A DNA stretch of 64,000 bases from the NCBI GenBank assembly GCA_049591295.1, contig JBAWEQ010000025.1:1-64000 (forward strand), in the 5' to 3' direction. This document shows, piece by piece, positions 1 through 7,693 of the stretch (its first letter is position 1; every line of letters begins with the position of its first letter). The notes beneath the pieces are model-generated. The model had not been told where the DNA came from. It ran no database searches and worked only from the letters and a program-made list of their open reading frames with translations. Source of the DNA: DTPS01 sp049591295 (GTDB lineage: Bacteria > Acidobacteriota > UBA4820 > DSQY01). A program made the position numbers and the translations under genes.

Positions 1-210
1 GGTTCACCTCGATCCCTCCAGACACGTGTCCACTGTAGTCCAGATGAGGCGGGAGGACAACGCTTGCCCGCCAAGGGTGGGGTGGGGCCCCGACTGGCTT
101 TGCCCGTGGGGCGGGGAGGGACTGGCCCTCCCCGTCCAAGAGACAACGCCTTTCCCCCGTGGTCCCGGGAACCGGCCGAAGCCACCCGCGTTTCAATCGC
201 AGAATTTGGG
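1..210 (+). mobile_element. MITE-like structured repeat, copy A (left end outside window)
   Basis: This is copy A of a five-member repeat family in the window. Its right terminal repeat (191-210, TTTCAATCGCAGAATTTGGG) and its central hairpins (about 78-143) match the other copies. The distance from the central CTTTGCCCG motif to the right end is 112 nt, exactly as in copy C. The first internal hairpin is absent here, and the left terminal repeat would fall about 10 nt beyond the window edge. It ends 10 nt past the stop codon of the MMPL exporter gene. It has no credible coding content. Confidence 0.75.
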
Positions 211-220
211 CGCTCGGAGC

Positions 221-2788
221 TCAGCGGCGCTCTCCTTCTTGCCGGTCCCGTTTCCTTCGGTCCACGACGGTGAGGAGCGCCACCAGCACGGTGAGGGTGC
301 CGATCATGCAGAACAGGCTACCCAGGAGGCTCACGTAGCCCATGCTGCGGAGGCCGGGGTAGGACGACAGGGACATGGAGCCGAAGCCGGCGATGGTGGT
401 GAGCGCGGCGATGGCGATGGGGTTGCCCGTCTCCTGGATGACCCGGACCATGTTGTGTCCGTCCTCCTCCAGGTACCTGTGAACGAGATAGATGCCGTAG
501 TCCGAGCCGATGCCGAGTATCATCGTGGTCACGAAGATGTTCATCATGTTGAGCGACTCCCCCATCAGGCGGAGGCTCCCCAGCATCCAGACGAGGCCCA
601 CCGCCAGCGGAACGAGAGAGTACACCGCGGGCCAGAAGGCCCGGAAATCGAACACGATGATCAGGAAGACCAGGAGGGTTCCCACGAGGAAGGCGAGGAG
701 CGCGTCGTGGCGCACCTGCCTGCGCAGCACCTTGCTGAGGACGTTAATGCCCACCACCTTTGCCTCCGGGTCGGTCGCGTGCACGGCCCGGATCAGCCCC
801 TGGGGCTCGAACCGCTTGAATTCGTCCGGAATGTAGAGATACGCCACTCCCCGGTAATGGTCGGGGCCCTTCTGGACGATGTATTTTCTGAGGATGGGGG
901 CCAGGGGGCCCTTCATGAGGTGGGCATAGGTCACCGGACCGGTGGGATCCAGCATGCGGTGGAGGGTCTTGAGATAGGGATCGAAATAGGCCTGATTGAA
1001 GTTGTTGGCCTGGCAAGCGGAATCGAAGACGGCCCGGATCCGGTCGTAGGAGAATGCCTCGCCCTTGTCCTCGTGAAGCACGCGAAGCACCGCTTCCTGG
1101 CTCTTTTCGGTCGGGAGGTAGGTGGAGATGCTGTCGGTGAAGAGGATGTCCCCTGCCTTCACGAAGGGCTGCACGGCCTCAATGACCTTCTTGGAAGCCC
1201 GGACCACCCCGTCGGGCGTGGGGGCGTCCACGACCACCATCATGTAGGTGAGCGATGCCCCGAACTTCTTGGCCACCTCGGTGGAAACGGTGATGCCCAT
1301 GTTCTTGGGGCTCCTGAGGTTCTGGACGTTGTCGTCCAGGCGAACCCCCAGCGCCAATACGCCCATCGCCACCGTCACGATGGCCGCCACAGAGAGGGTC
1401 CACCTGGGATGGCGGTGGGCCCATCGCGCCATTCCCTCGAACCCGAAGCTGTGCATGTGAAAGGTGGGTTCGATCCCCTTGCGCGTCTTGTGGATCTGGT
1501 GGAAGTTCAGCATGGCCGGAAGCAGAACGAACACGCTGGCGCAGCAGAACAGGATGCCCACGGCCGTGTAGATGCCCACTTGGCGCATGCCGTTGAACTG
1601 GGTCAGGATCATAGCGCCGAAGGTGCAGGCCGTGGTGGCGGCTCCGACCATGACGCCCTTGCCCGTATTGCCCATGATGGAGGCCAGGCTCTCCTCGGCG
1701 GTCAGGCCCCGGTTGCGCTCCTCGATGTAGCGCCCGTACATGACGGTCGAGAAGTCGATCCCGAGCCCCACCAGGAGGGCCCCGAAGCCGGCGGTGGCGC
1801 TGTTCAGCGTCACCCCCAGCAGGTGCGCAATTCCGAAGGTCAGGATCAGGCCCAAAAGGAGCGGAGCCCATCCGTAAACCAGGGCGCTCTTGCGCCGGAA
1901 CGCCCACAGGAACACGAACATGACGAGGACCACCGAGGTCACCGTGTTGACGAGGGCATCGTGCTTGATCAGGTTGGCGTCGTCCTGCGCGATGGGATAG
2001 CCGCCGCCGTAGCTCACCTTGAGGAACTTGACCTCCTCGGGATTCTCCTCGCCCCACTGGGCACGCACCTTGGCCTCCAGGGAGCGGACGGTGCTCATCA
2101 GCCTCTTCCCGTAGGCGATGTCCTGCGCCGGGTGATCGGGGCGCACGATCATGAGGAGGGCACTGCCGTCCTTGGAGAGGTAGTAGCCGTCGGAGAGGTC
2201 CACGTTGAGCTGCCGCGTCTTGCCCATGAAGTGGCGCTTGAGGACGGAGAATAGCCCGAACGGATCGTACTGGATCAGCTCCTTGGTCATCAGCGACGCC
2301 GGATTGGAAAGGAACCGCCGGTTGTCCGCCACCTGCTTCCGGATCTGGGCGTCCGTGAATCGCGAGGCCACCTCGGGAAGGTCCGACTGGTTCAGATAAA
2401 GGAGGGTGTAGGGAAGCATCTCCTGGATGACGCCCTCGTAATCCTGAAGGCGGTACTCCACGCCCTCCACCATGCCGCTCTTCCGCAGCCCCGCGGCCAT
2501 GTCGTCGGCGAATTCCTCGTAGTTGTCGATCGGGTGGCCCTTGGAATCCTTGGTCTGCACGAGGATGAACAGGTAGTCCAGGCTCTTGAAGTCGTGCGTG
2601 GCCTCCCTGAAGTTCTCGACGGTCGGATTGTGGCGCGGCAGGAGGTCGAGGATGTCGGAGTCGATCCGGGGAGGCTTGACGATAAAAAAGACTACGACGG
2701 ACGCCACGAGAAGCAGGGCGATGCTGAACACCCACCGGTAGTGCACGGCGCAAACACTGGCCAATTTGCGCAGCAGGGTCTCTCTCAT
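221..2788 (-). CDS. RND/MMPL-family exporter
   Basis: An 855-residue inner-membrane transporter of the RND superfamily (MMPL/Patched-like, related to hopanoid and lipid exporters). One N-terminal membrane segment (about 18-37) is followed by a large periplasmic domain, five membrane segments (about 280-430), a second periplasmic domain and a final block of five. The two halves carry the duplicated charged motifs GLGIDFSTVMYGRYIEE and ILGIGSDYGIYLVHRYLEE, typical of proton-driven RND pumps. The ATG has a strong AGGAGAGG site. It lies 31 nt downstream of the DUF502 gene, so the two are probably co-transcribed. No adaptor or outer-membrane channel is adjacent. The cargo is unknown, with lipid-like molecules the best guess from the family. 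Confidence 0.85.
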   Translation of the reverse strand: MRETLLRKLASVCAVHYRWVFSIALLLVASVVVFFIVKPPRIDSDILDLLPRHNPTVENFREATHDFKSLDYLFILVQTKDSKGHPIDNYEEFADDMAAGLRKSGMVEGVEYRLQDYEGVIQEMLPYTLLYLNQSDLPEVASRFTDAQIRKQVADNRRFLSNPASLMTKELIQYDPFGLFSVLKRHFMGKTRQLNVDLSDGYYLSKDGSALLMIVRPDHPAQDIAYGKRLMSTVRSLEAKVRAQWGEENPEEVKFLKVSYGGGYPIAQDDANLIKHDALVNTVTSVVLVMFVFLWAFRRKSALVYGWAPLLLGLILTFGIAHLLGVTLNSATAGFGALLVGLGIDFSTVMYGRYIEERNRGLTAEESLASIMGNTGKGVMVGAATTACTFGAMILTQFNGMRQVGIYTAVGILFCCASVFVLLPAMLNFHQIHKTRKGIEPTFHMHSFGFEGMARWAHRHPRWTLSVAAIVTVAMGVLALGVRLDDNVQNLRSPKNMGITVSTEVAKKFGASLTYMMVVVDAPTPDGVVRASKKVIEAVQPFVKAGDILFTDSISTYLPTEKSQEAVLRVLHEDKGEAFSYDRIRAVFDSACQANNFNQAYFDPYLKTLHRMLDPTGPVTYAHLMKGPLAPILRKYIVQKGPDHYRGVAYLYIPDEFKRFEPQGLIRAVHATDPEAKVVGINVLSKVLRRQVRHDALLAFLVGTLLVFLIIVFDFRAFWPAVYSLVPLAVGLVWMLGSLRLMGESLNMMNIFVTTMILGIGSDYGIYLVHRYLEEDGHNMVRVIQETGNPIAIAALTTIAGFGSMSLSSYPGLRSMGYVSLLGSLFCMIGTLTVLVALLTVVDRRKRDRQEGERR

Positions 2789-2819
2789 GAACCTCTCCTG
2801 TTGAGGCTCCCGGGCTTCA

Positions 2820-3455
2820 TCAGAGGGCCTCTCCCTTGATGCGCATGGGCGTGTTCACTGCACCCGCCGACATGATGAAGGTGAGACCCTCCTCCACGCT
2901 GATGTCCAGCGGAAGAACCTCCTCGGCCGGCAGGATCACGAGGTAGCCGGAGGTGGGATTGGGGGTCGTGGGGACGAACACGTTGTAGTGCTCCCGCTGG
3001 CAGCGGGCGTTGAGATCTCCCTGGCTTGCGCTGGTGATGAAGCCCATCGTCCAGCAACCCTTCCTCGGGAATTCCACCAGGACGACCCTCTGGAAGCCCT
3101 TCTCCCGCTGGAAGGTTTCGAGCAGTTGCTTGGTGGCCGAATAGATGGGCTTGGCCAGCGGCAGGCTCATGAGGAGGCGTTCGAACCCCTGCCACGCCCT
3201 CTTGCCCAGATAGGAGCGCACCAGCAGGCCCAGGATCACGAGCAGGGCGACGGTTATGACCAGGGAAGCGGCCTGCGTCACTCCCGCCACGGGTTCCCGT
3301 CCGATCCACTGGAAGGCCAGCGTCACGAAGGGGGCGCTCACGGACACGAGCAACTTGAAGCCGGTGTAGAGGATCCAAGCGGTGACGGCCAGCGGCAAAA
3401 CCAGGACCAGCCCCGTCAGAAACGAGCGCCGAAGGGCGATCCAGAAACCCCTCAC
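2820..3455 (-). CDS. DUF502 family membrane protein
   Basis: A 211-residue protein with two hydrophobic segments (about 10-32 and 52-75) followed by a soluble C-terminal part containing LMSLPLAKPIYSATKQLLE and NVFVPTTPNPTSGYLVILP. These are hallmarks of the DUF502 family, whose function is unknown. I chose the GTG at 3455 because it overlaps the pgsA stop (GTGA), which implies translational coupling. The open frame continues upstream through pgsA, but that stretch is out-of-frame shadow. Its position between pgsA and a lipid-type exporter suggests a role in the envelope. Confidence 0.82.
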   Translation of the reverse strand: MRGFWIALRRSFLTGLVLVLPLAVTAWILYTGFKLLVSVSAPFVTLAFQWIGREPVAGVTQAASLVITVALLVILGLLVRSYLGKRAWQGFERLLMSLPLAKPIYSATKQLLETFQREKGFQRVVLVEFPRKGCWTMGFITSASQGDLNARCQREHYNVFVPTTPNPTSGYLVILPAEEVLPLDISVEEGLTFIMSAGAVNTPMRIKGEAL

Positions 3456-4045
3456 GCCTGGTCCCCGCGGAATAGGTCTATGCGGCGGGCGAACTTCACG
3501 AAGTACTCCACCATGGAGACGATGGCGATGAAGGCGACGAAGTAGAGGAGTCCCACGCCCGTGAACTTGACCCATTCCCAGTCCCGTTGATTGCCCCAGA
3601 TGATGAAGGAGATCGCCAGCACCTCCACCACCATCTTCCACTTGCCCAGGACCCCCGCGGGGATGGCCACCTGGTGAATGGCGGCGATCATCCTGAGGCC
3701 CGTCACCGTGAACTCGCGGCCGATGATGACCACCACCACCCAGGCCTGCGCCAGGTGCAGTTCCACCAGCGAGATGAGAACCGAGGCTATCAGGAGCTTG
3801 TCGGCGATGGGATCGAGGAGCTGCCCGAGGGTGGTCACCTGGTTGCGCTTGCGGGCCAGGTAGCCGTCCAGCAGGTCGGTGAGGGAGGCCAGCACGAAGA
3901 TCCCGACGGCCAGTTCCTCGCGGTTGAAGAAGAACCACCTCTCGAAGTGGAATTCGGTAAGCAGAACGACGACCACCAGGGGCACCAGAAAGATCCGGAA
4001 CGCGGTGAGCGTGTTGGGGAGATTGAGGGCTGGATTGTTCTTCAT
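3452..4045 (-). CDS. pgsA: CDP-diacylglycerol--glycerol-3-phosphate 3-phosphatidyltransferase
   Basis: A 197-residue integral membrane enzyme that makes phosphatidylglycerophosphate, the committed step to phosphatidylglycerol and cardiolipin. The CDP-alcohol phosphotransferase signature D-x2-DG-x2-AR-x8-G-x3-D-x3-D is complete near residues 57-83 (DLLDGYLARKR, then GQLLDPIADK). Several membrane segments follow. The length is normal for the family. It starts 111 nt after the sigma-54 activator gene and overlaps DUF502 by 4 nt. PssA or other CDP-alcohol transferases are possible, but the N-terminal LNLPNTLTAFRI and the overall size favour PgsA. Confidence 0.88.
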   Translation of the reverse strand: MKNNPALNLPNTLTAFRIFLVPLVVVVLLTEFHFERWFFFNREELAVGIFVLASLTDLLDGYLARKRNQVTTLGQLLDPIADKLLIASVLISLVELHLAQAWVVVVIIGREFTVTGLRMIAAIHQVAIPAGVLGKWKMVVEVLAISFIIWGNQRDWEWVKFTGVGLLYFVAFIAIVSMVEYFVKFARRIDLFRGDQA

Positions 4046-4156
4046 GGCCGGCCGTTGATCCCGCCGATCTCCGAGGGGGCATCCCCCTCCTCGAAAGGCC
4101 TTCGCCCGCCGCGGTTGCGCCGGTACTTTCGCCCGAACAGCGGGGTACCCACGACG

Positions 4157-5704
4157 CTACCTCGGCCGCTTCCGGCGGTCCAGGTCGAACCGCTCGATCA
4201 TCTTGATCAGCCCCCGGCGCGTGATGCCCAGGTCCTCCGCGGCACGGGTCTTGTTCCAGCGGTATTTCTGGAGGGCCTCCAACAGCATCTTCCGCTGGAT
4301 GGCGTCCAGGGACTCCTTCAGGCGGTTGCCGCCGGCCGCGCTGGAGAGGAGCGCGGCCTGCTGGATGACCTCCGAGAGGTGGTGGGCCGTCACCATCTCG
4401 CCGTCGTTCAGGAGGATGGCCAGGCGCTCCATCTCGTTCTTGAGCTGGCGTACGTTCCCGGGCCAGTGATAGGCCGTGAGCACGTCCACGGCATCCTTCT
4501 CGAACCCCACGTGCCTCCTGCCCAGCTTGCCCGCGAACAGGGTCAGGAAGTGCCTGGCCAGCAGGGGGATGTCCTCCTTGCGGTCCCTCATGGGCGGAAG
4601 CTTGATGGTGACCACGTTGAGGCGATAGAAGAGGTCCTCTCGGAACAGACCCCGCTGGATCTGGTCCTGGAGGTCCTTGTTGGTGGCCGACAGAATGCGT
4701 ACGTCCACCTTCCGCGACTGGTTGTCCCCTATCCGGCGGATCTCGCCCTCCTGGAGCGCCCGCAGGATCTTGGCCTGCGAGGAGAGGGAGAGGTCTCCGA
4801 TCTCGTCCAGGAGGAGGGTCCCCCCGTCGGCCACCTCGAAGAGGCCCGGCTTGTCGTGGGTCGCCCCCGTGTAGGAGCCCTTCTTGTAGCCGAACAGCTC
4901 GCTCTCGAGCAGGGTCTCCGGGAGGGAGGCGCAATTCTGGGTGATGAACTTCTTGTCCCGCCGCGGAGACTTGTAGTGGATGGCCCTGGCGATCAGTTCC
5001 TTGCCCGTGCCGCTCTCGCCCATGATCAGGACGGACACGTTGCTGGCGGCCACCAGCTCCACCGTTTCGAGGATGGAGATGATCTTCGGCGAGTTCGAGA
5101 TGATCTCGGGGAACCCCTGTTCCGCCGAGGCGATCTGGCGGAGGTAGCTATTCTCCAGGCGGAAGTTCTCGCGCTCCTGCGCGGTCTGGACAGCCGAGGA
5201 GGAGAGGTCGACGAAGGACTTCAGGAAGAGGTAGTCCCGCTCGGTGAAGGCGCCCGGGAGCTTGCCGTGGTCCACGTACAGCGCGCCCAGGAGCGTCTCC
5301 CCGTGGATCAGCGGCAGGCAGAGCACGGAGAGGATGTTGTAGTGGATCGCGCTTTCGCTCTGGAAGCGGGGATCGGTCTGGGCGTTGGCGGCGAGGATGC
5401 CCTCCTTCCTGTTGATGGCGGATTGCACCACCGACAGGGCAACCTTCTGGGCGTCCACCAGCTCGTCGGGATACAGGGACCGAGCCACCGTCGGATAGAG
5501 ATCCCCGTGCCGGTCCCGCAGGAACACGACCCCCCTCTCGGCGTGAAGGTGCTGGATGGCCAGGTCGACCAGGTTCTGGAGGAGGGGTTCCAGTTCGGTG
5601 AAGGAGTGGACCACGTAGGCCAGACGGTACAGCGTCTCCAGATCCTGGCGGCCTTCTGGAATGGGAGGTTCTTCCGCTGTCTGGCCCAGGGTCTCCTCGG
5701 TCAT
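4157..5704 (-). CDS. GAF-domain sigma-54-dependent transcriptional activator
   Basis: A 515-residue bacterial enhancer-binding protein. An N-terminal GAF sensor (about 25-170) replaces the usual phosphorylation receiver. It is followed by a sigma-54 AAA+ domain with Walker A GESGTGKE (about residue 230). The sigma-54 contact loop reads GSYTGA rather than GAFTGA, an aromatic-for-aromatic variant. A Fis-type helix-turn-helix lies at the C-terminus (RAAEDLGITRRGLIKMIE). The ATG at 5704 overlaps the stop of the upstream TPR gene (ATGA). There is no partner kinase nearby, so control is probably by a small ligand on the GAF domain. Its targets are not evident. Confidence 0.9.
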   Translation of the reverse strand: MTEETLGQTAEEPPIPEGRQDLETLYRLAYVVHSFTELEPLLQNLVDLAIQHLHAERGVVFLRDRHGDLYPTVARSLYPDELVDAQKVALSVVQSAINRKEGILAANAQTDPRFQSESAIHYNILSVLCLPLIHGETLLGALYVDHGKLPGAFTERDYLFLKSFVDLSSSAVQTAQERENFRLENSYLRQIASAEQGFPEIISNSPKIISILETVELVAASNVSVLIMGESGTGKELIARAIHYKSPRRDKKFITQNCASLPETLLESELFGYKKGSYTGATHDKPGLFEVADGGTLLLDEIGDLSLSSQAKILRALQEGEIRRIGDNQSRKVDVRILSATNKDLQDQIQRGLFREDLFYRLNVVTIKLPPMRDRKEDIPLLARHFLTLFAGKLGRRHVGFEKDAVDVLTAYHWPGNVRQLKNEMERLAILLNDGEMVTAHHLSEVIQQAALLSSAAGGNRLKESLDAIQRKMLLEALQKYRWNKTRAAEDLGITRRGLIKMIERFDLDRRKRPR

Positions 5705-6447
5705 GCCTTCGCCTTGAGGTCCTGCAGTTTGGTGTCCACCCGCTTGACCAGGGGGTCGTCCTTGGCCTTGTCGCCCGTGACGGTCTTCTGGACCATTTGA
5801 TAGGCCTCTATGGCTTTCGCCTTCTCCGAGCGCCGCTCGTAGAACTGACCCAGCTCCCAATATCCCTCGCCCTTCGGCCACGTGGGGTTGTTCAGGGTAG
5901 CCAGCGTCTTCCAGTCCTGCTCCGCCTTGTCCCACTGCTTGGAGGCCTCGTAGAGGCGCGCGCGCAGGCTCAGCGCCAGCGGGGCCATCCTGCCCTGCGT
6001 GAGAGGAGAGACCGTGGCGATGGCCTCGGGAAGGCTTCCCGAATCGGCCTGGGCCAGGGCCTTGTAATAGGCGGCCAGCCCGTCGGTGGCCCCGAAGCCC
6101 ACCTGGCTCTGAAGGGTCTGGAGGCGCGCCTGGACCTCTTGGAGCTTCTGGGCCTCGGAGGCGAAGGAGAGCTGGCCCGCGGGGGCGCTCTTGCCCTTGG
6201 CCTCGATGGGCGCGTTGTATGCCTCCATCACCTGGGCCATGAGGAAGGAGGCCTTGGCCTGCCGGCTCTCGTGACGGGACCAGAGCGCAAAGGCTCCCAA
6301 ACCCACCATCAGGACCGCGAGGAGGGCCGCCGCGTAAACCTTCCAGTGCCGTTCCATGTTGGCGATGGTGCCGAAATAGAACTCCGACAGCAGGTCGCGG
6401 AATTCGTCCTCTCTCATGTCCCGTTTGGTGAGTTTCTTGCTGACCAT
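5701..6447 (-). CDS. Membrane-anchored TPR-like (YfgM-type) protein
   Basis: A 248-residue protein with a cytoplasmic N-terminus and one membrane segment (about 39-57, VYAAALLAVLMVGLGAFALW). A helical periplasmic region follows with tetratricopeptide-like repeats, clearest in GEGYWELGQFYERRSEKAKA. The architecture resembles YfgM, an ancillary envelope chaperone, but homology cannot be proved by eye. The ATG at 6447 has a good AGGAG site. A longer in-frame start would run into the tRNA gene and is rejected. It lies 20 nt from the 3' end of tRNA-Arg and shares 4 nt with the downstream activator gene. Confidence 0.72.
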   Translation of the reverse strand: MVSKKLTKRDMREDEFRDLLSEFYFGTIANMERHWKVYAAALLAVLMVGLGAFALWSRHESRQAKASFLMAQVMEAYNAPIEAKGKSAPAGQLSFASEAQKLQEVQARLQTLQSQVGFGATDGLAAYYKALAQADSGSLPEAIATVSPLTQGRMAPLALSLRARLYEASKQWDKAEQDWKTLATLNNPTWPKGEGYWELGQFYERRSEKAKAIEAYQMVQKTVTGDKAKDDPLVKRVDTKLQDLKAKA

Positions 6448-6467
6448 TTCTTCTCCTCTGAGTGTGA

Positions 6468-6544
6468 TGGTGTGCCTGGCGGGAGTTGAACCCACGACCC
6501 CCTGCTTAGGAGGCAGGTGCTCTATCCAACTGAGCTACAGGCAC
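6468..6544 (-). tRNA. tRNA-Arg, anticodon CCU, with encoded CCA
   Basis: Read on the minus strand, the sequence folds into a full cloverleaf. It has a 7-bp acceptor stem (GTGCCTG/CAGGCAC), a D arm with AGTTGGATA, an anticodon stem CCTGC/GCAGG with loop CTCCTAA, a 5-nt variable loop and a T arm GTGGG-TTCAACT-CCCGC. The discriminator is A, and CCA is encoded. Anticodon CCT reads AGG arginine codons. Only about 20 nt separate it from the start codon of the TPR gene, and no terminator lies between them. Confidence 0.95.
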
Positions 6545-6564
6545 ATACCAGGCCAAAAGGCCGC

Positions 6565-6852
6565 TCAGTATTCTATAGTAAAGCTACCGGCCTTTTCAAG
6601 GGATTTTGAGGGAGGGAAGGACTCCAGCCGGTCCACCCGGGCGTGGCCGGGTCCCGCGCGCAGGGCGGTCTCCAGCGCCGCGACGGCGGGCAACGCGCCC
6701 CGCGCCTGCACTTCCACCGTCCCATCCATGAGATTGCGGGTCCAGCCCGTGAGTCCCAGGGAGAGAGCCGTACGCGCCACGAAATAGCGAAAGCCCACCC
6801 CCTGAACCCTGCCGTGCACGTACCAGGCCGCCAAACGCGGCTGCTCGCCCAT
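6565..6852 (-). CDS. acyP: Acylphosphatase
   Basis: A 95-residue cytosolic enzyme that hydrolyses acyl phosphates such as carbamoyl phosphate and 1,3-bisphosphoglycerate. The phosphate-binding loop VHGRVQGVGFRYF (with the essential Arg) and the GWTRNLMDGTVEV segment (with the catalytic Asn) are both present, and the length is typical of the family. The start is ATG 6852; the longer open frame upstream is the repeat element and is not coding. Its start codon lies 12 nt from the left end of repeat copy B, so that insertion probably separated it from its original promoter region. Confidence 0.9.
   Translation of the reverse strand: MGEQPRLAAWYVHGRVQGVGFRYFVARTALSLGLTGWTRNLMDGTVEVQARGALPAVAALETALRAGPGHARVDRLESFPPSKSLEKAGSFTIEY
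6572..6599 (-). promoter_or_regulatory. Sigma-70-type promoter for tRNA-Arg (and TPR gene)
   Basis: On the minus strand, TTGAAA (6594-6599) and TATAGA (6572-6577) are 16 nt apart. The predicted start is about 20 nt upstream of the mature tRNA 5' end. The promoter lies in the 3' end of the acylphosphatase gene. Confidence 0.6.
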
Positions 6853-6864
6853 GGCACGATTGTA

Positions 6865-7190
6865 CCCGAATCCCGCGATGGGACATGGGAGTGGCTCCGA
6901 AAGGCAGATGGAAGGTAGTTTCCGTGAAAGACGGCCTTCACCCGCCAAGGGATTTGGGTTGCCTCCGACCCCGGACTTGATCCGGGGGAGGAAGCCCCAA
7001 GGGTGGGGTGGGGCCCCGACGGGCTTTGCCCGTGGGGCTGGGCCCCGGAGGGCCGTACGACGCTTCGTCAGGCTTGGCCTGCGAATCGGAGAAGAAAAGC
7101 TCTGGCCCTCCCCGTCCAAGAGACAATGCCTTTCCCCGGTCAACCTGAACCTTGGCCGAAGCCACGCGCATTTCAATCTCGGAATTTGGG
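6865..7190 (+). mobile_element. MITE-like structured repeat, copy B (326 bp)
   Basis: This is the longest copy. Terminal inverted repeats are CCCGAATCCCGCGATGGGAC (6865-6884) and TTTCAATCTCGGAATTTGGG (7171-7190), which pair at 14 of 20 positions. A perfect 5-bp target duplication, TTGTA, flanks it (6860-6864 and 7191-7195). Internal hairpins include CCCCGGA/TCCGGGG (6969-6987) and a CGGGC-TTT-GCCCG stem. It lies between the divergent acyP and lipoprotein genes. A segment of about 60 nt (about 7035-7100) is absent from the other copies. It encodes no transposase, so it must be non-autonomous if mobile. Confidence 0.85.
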
Positions 7191-7246
7191 TTGTAGGATT
7201 CCGCCTTTCGGGAGGCAACGGCACGCCGCTTACCCTCGCGGCGGAG

Positions 7247-7255
7247 TGATATAAT
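7247..7255 (+). promoter_or_regulatory. Extended -10 promoter for the lipoprotein-dapF operon
   Basis: TGATATAAT is a perfect extended -10 element with no good -35, as expected for this promoter class. The predicted transcription start is about 15 nt upstream of the GTG at 7277. The promoter sits outside repeat copy B. Confidence 0.65.
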
Positions 7256-7276
7256 GTTTTTGGGAGGTCCGGTGCC

Positions 7277-7462
7277 GTGCGGAATCGGCTCTATGCCCTC
7301 ATCCTGCTGGCGATCTTCGTCATCCTGCTGTCCTCCTGCGGACGAAAGGGGGATCCGAGCCCCAGGCGGGACCTGCACCGCCAGGTGAACCCGCCCTCAG
7401 CTTCCGCTCCGCCGGGCAAACCCTCCGATGGCCCCAAATCCCGCGGTGGAGCATGCGGCTAG
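7277..7462 (+). CDS. Small LptM-like lipoprotein, C-terminus altered by repeat insertion
   Basis: A 61-residue lipoprotein precursor. A basic N-terminus and hydrophobic core lead to the lipobox LLSSC (Cys21), followed by GRKGDP, the pattern of LptM/YifL, a chaperone of the LPS transport assembly. In E. coli that gene also sits just before dapF, which supports the call. The GTG start has a GGGAGG site 8 nt upstream. The last nine codons (from Pro53 on) and the stop lie inside repeat copy C. Without the element the frame would end Asp-Gly-stop (GAT GGC TGA), giving 52 residues. Confidence 0.78.
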   Translation: MRNRLYALILLAIFVILLSSCGRKGDPSPRRDLHRQVNPPSASAPPGKPSDGPKSRGGACG

Positions 7463-7693
7463 CGGCGGAAGGCCGGACAGGCCAAGGACCGGCGAGAATG
7501 GCGTTTCACTCGCCAAGGGATTGGGGGCCCTCGTGCCGAAGGCAAAGAGGGCTCCTAGGGAGAGGTGGGGCCCCATCGGGCTTTGCCCGTGGGGCGGGGA
7601 GGGAATGCCCCTCCCCGTCTAGGAGAAAATGCCTCTCCCCCGTGAACCCGAACGGTCGCCGGAGGTACCCATGTTTCCACCGGGGAATTTCCC
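7433..7693 (+). mobile_element. MITE-like structured repeat, copy C, inserted at the dapF start codon
   Basis: A 261-bp element with terminal repeats at 7433-7452 (CCCAAATCCCGCGGTGGAGC) and 7674-7693 (TTTCCACCGGGGAATTTCCC). A perfect 5-bp duplication, ATGGC, lies at 7428-7432 and 7694-7698, and the right-hand copy contains the dapF ATG. Internal hairpins are GCCCTC/GAGGGC (7527-7552) enclosing GCC/GGC, a CGGGC-TTT-GCCCG stem, and CGGGGAGGG/CCCTCCCCG. The left end supplies the final codons of the lipoprotein gene, and the right end supplies the GGGGA that can act as the dapF ribosome-binding site. Confidence 0.88.

Noticed and set aside
26..2254. Long open frame on the plus strand opposite the MMPL gene
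   Set aside because: High G+C creates long antisense frames; composition is His/Glu/Arg-biased with no recognisable domain, while the minus strand encodes a full RND transporter.
6865..7190. Repeat elements as rho-independent terminators or CRISPR-like arrays
   Set aside because: The hairpins lack T tracts, the copies are dispersed and not tandem, and they have terminal repeats with target duplications.
7671..7673. ATG with a good GGAGG site just before dapF as the dapF start
   Set aside because: It is out of frame with dapF (23 nt upstream); the in-frame ATG is at 7694. It could still titrate ribosomes.
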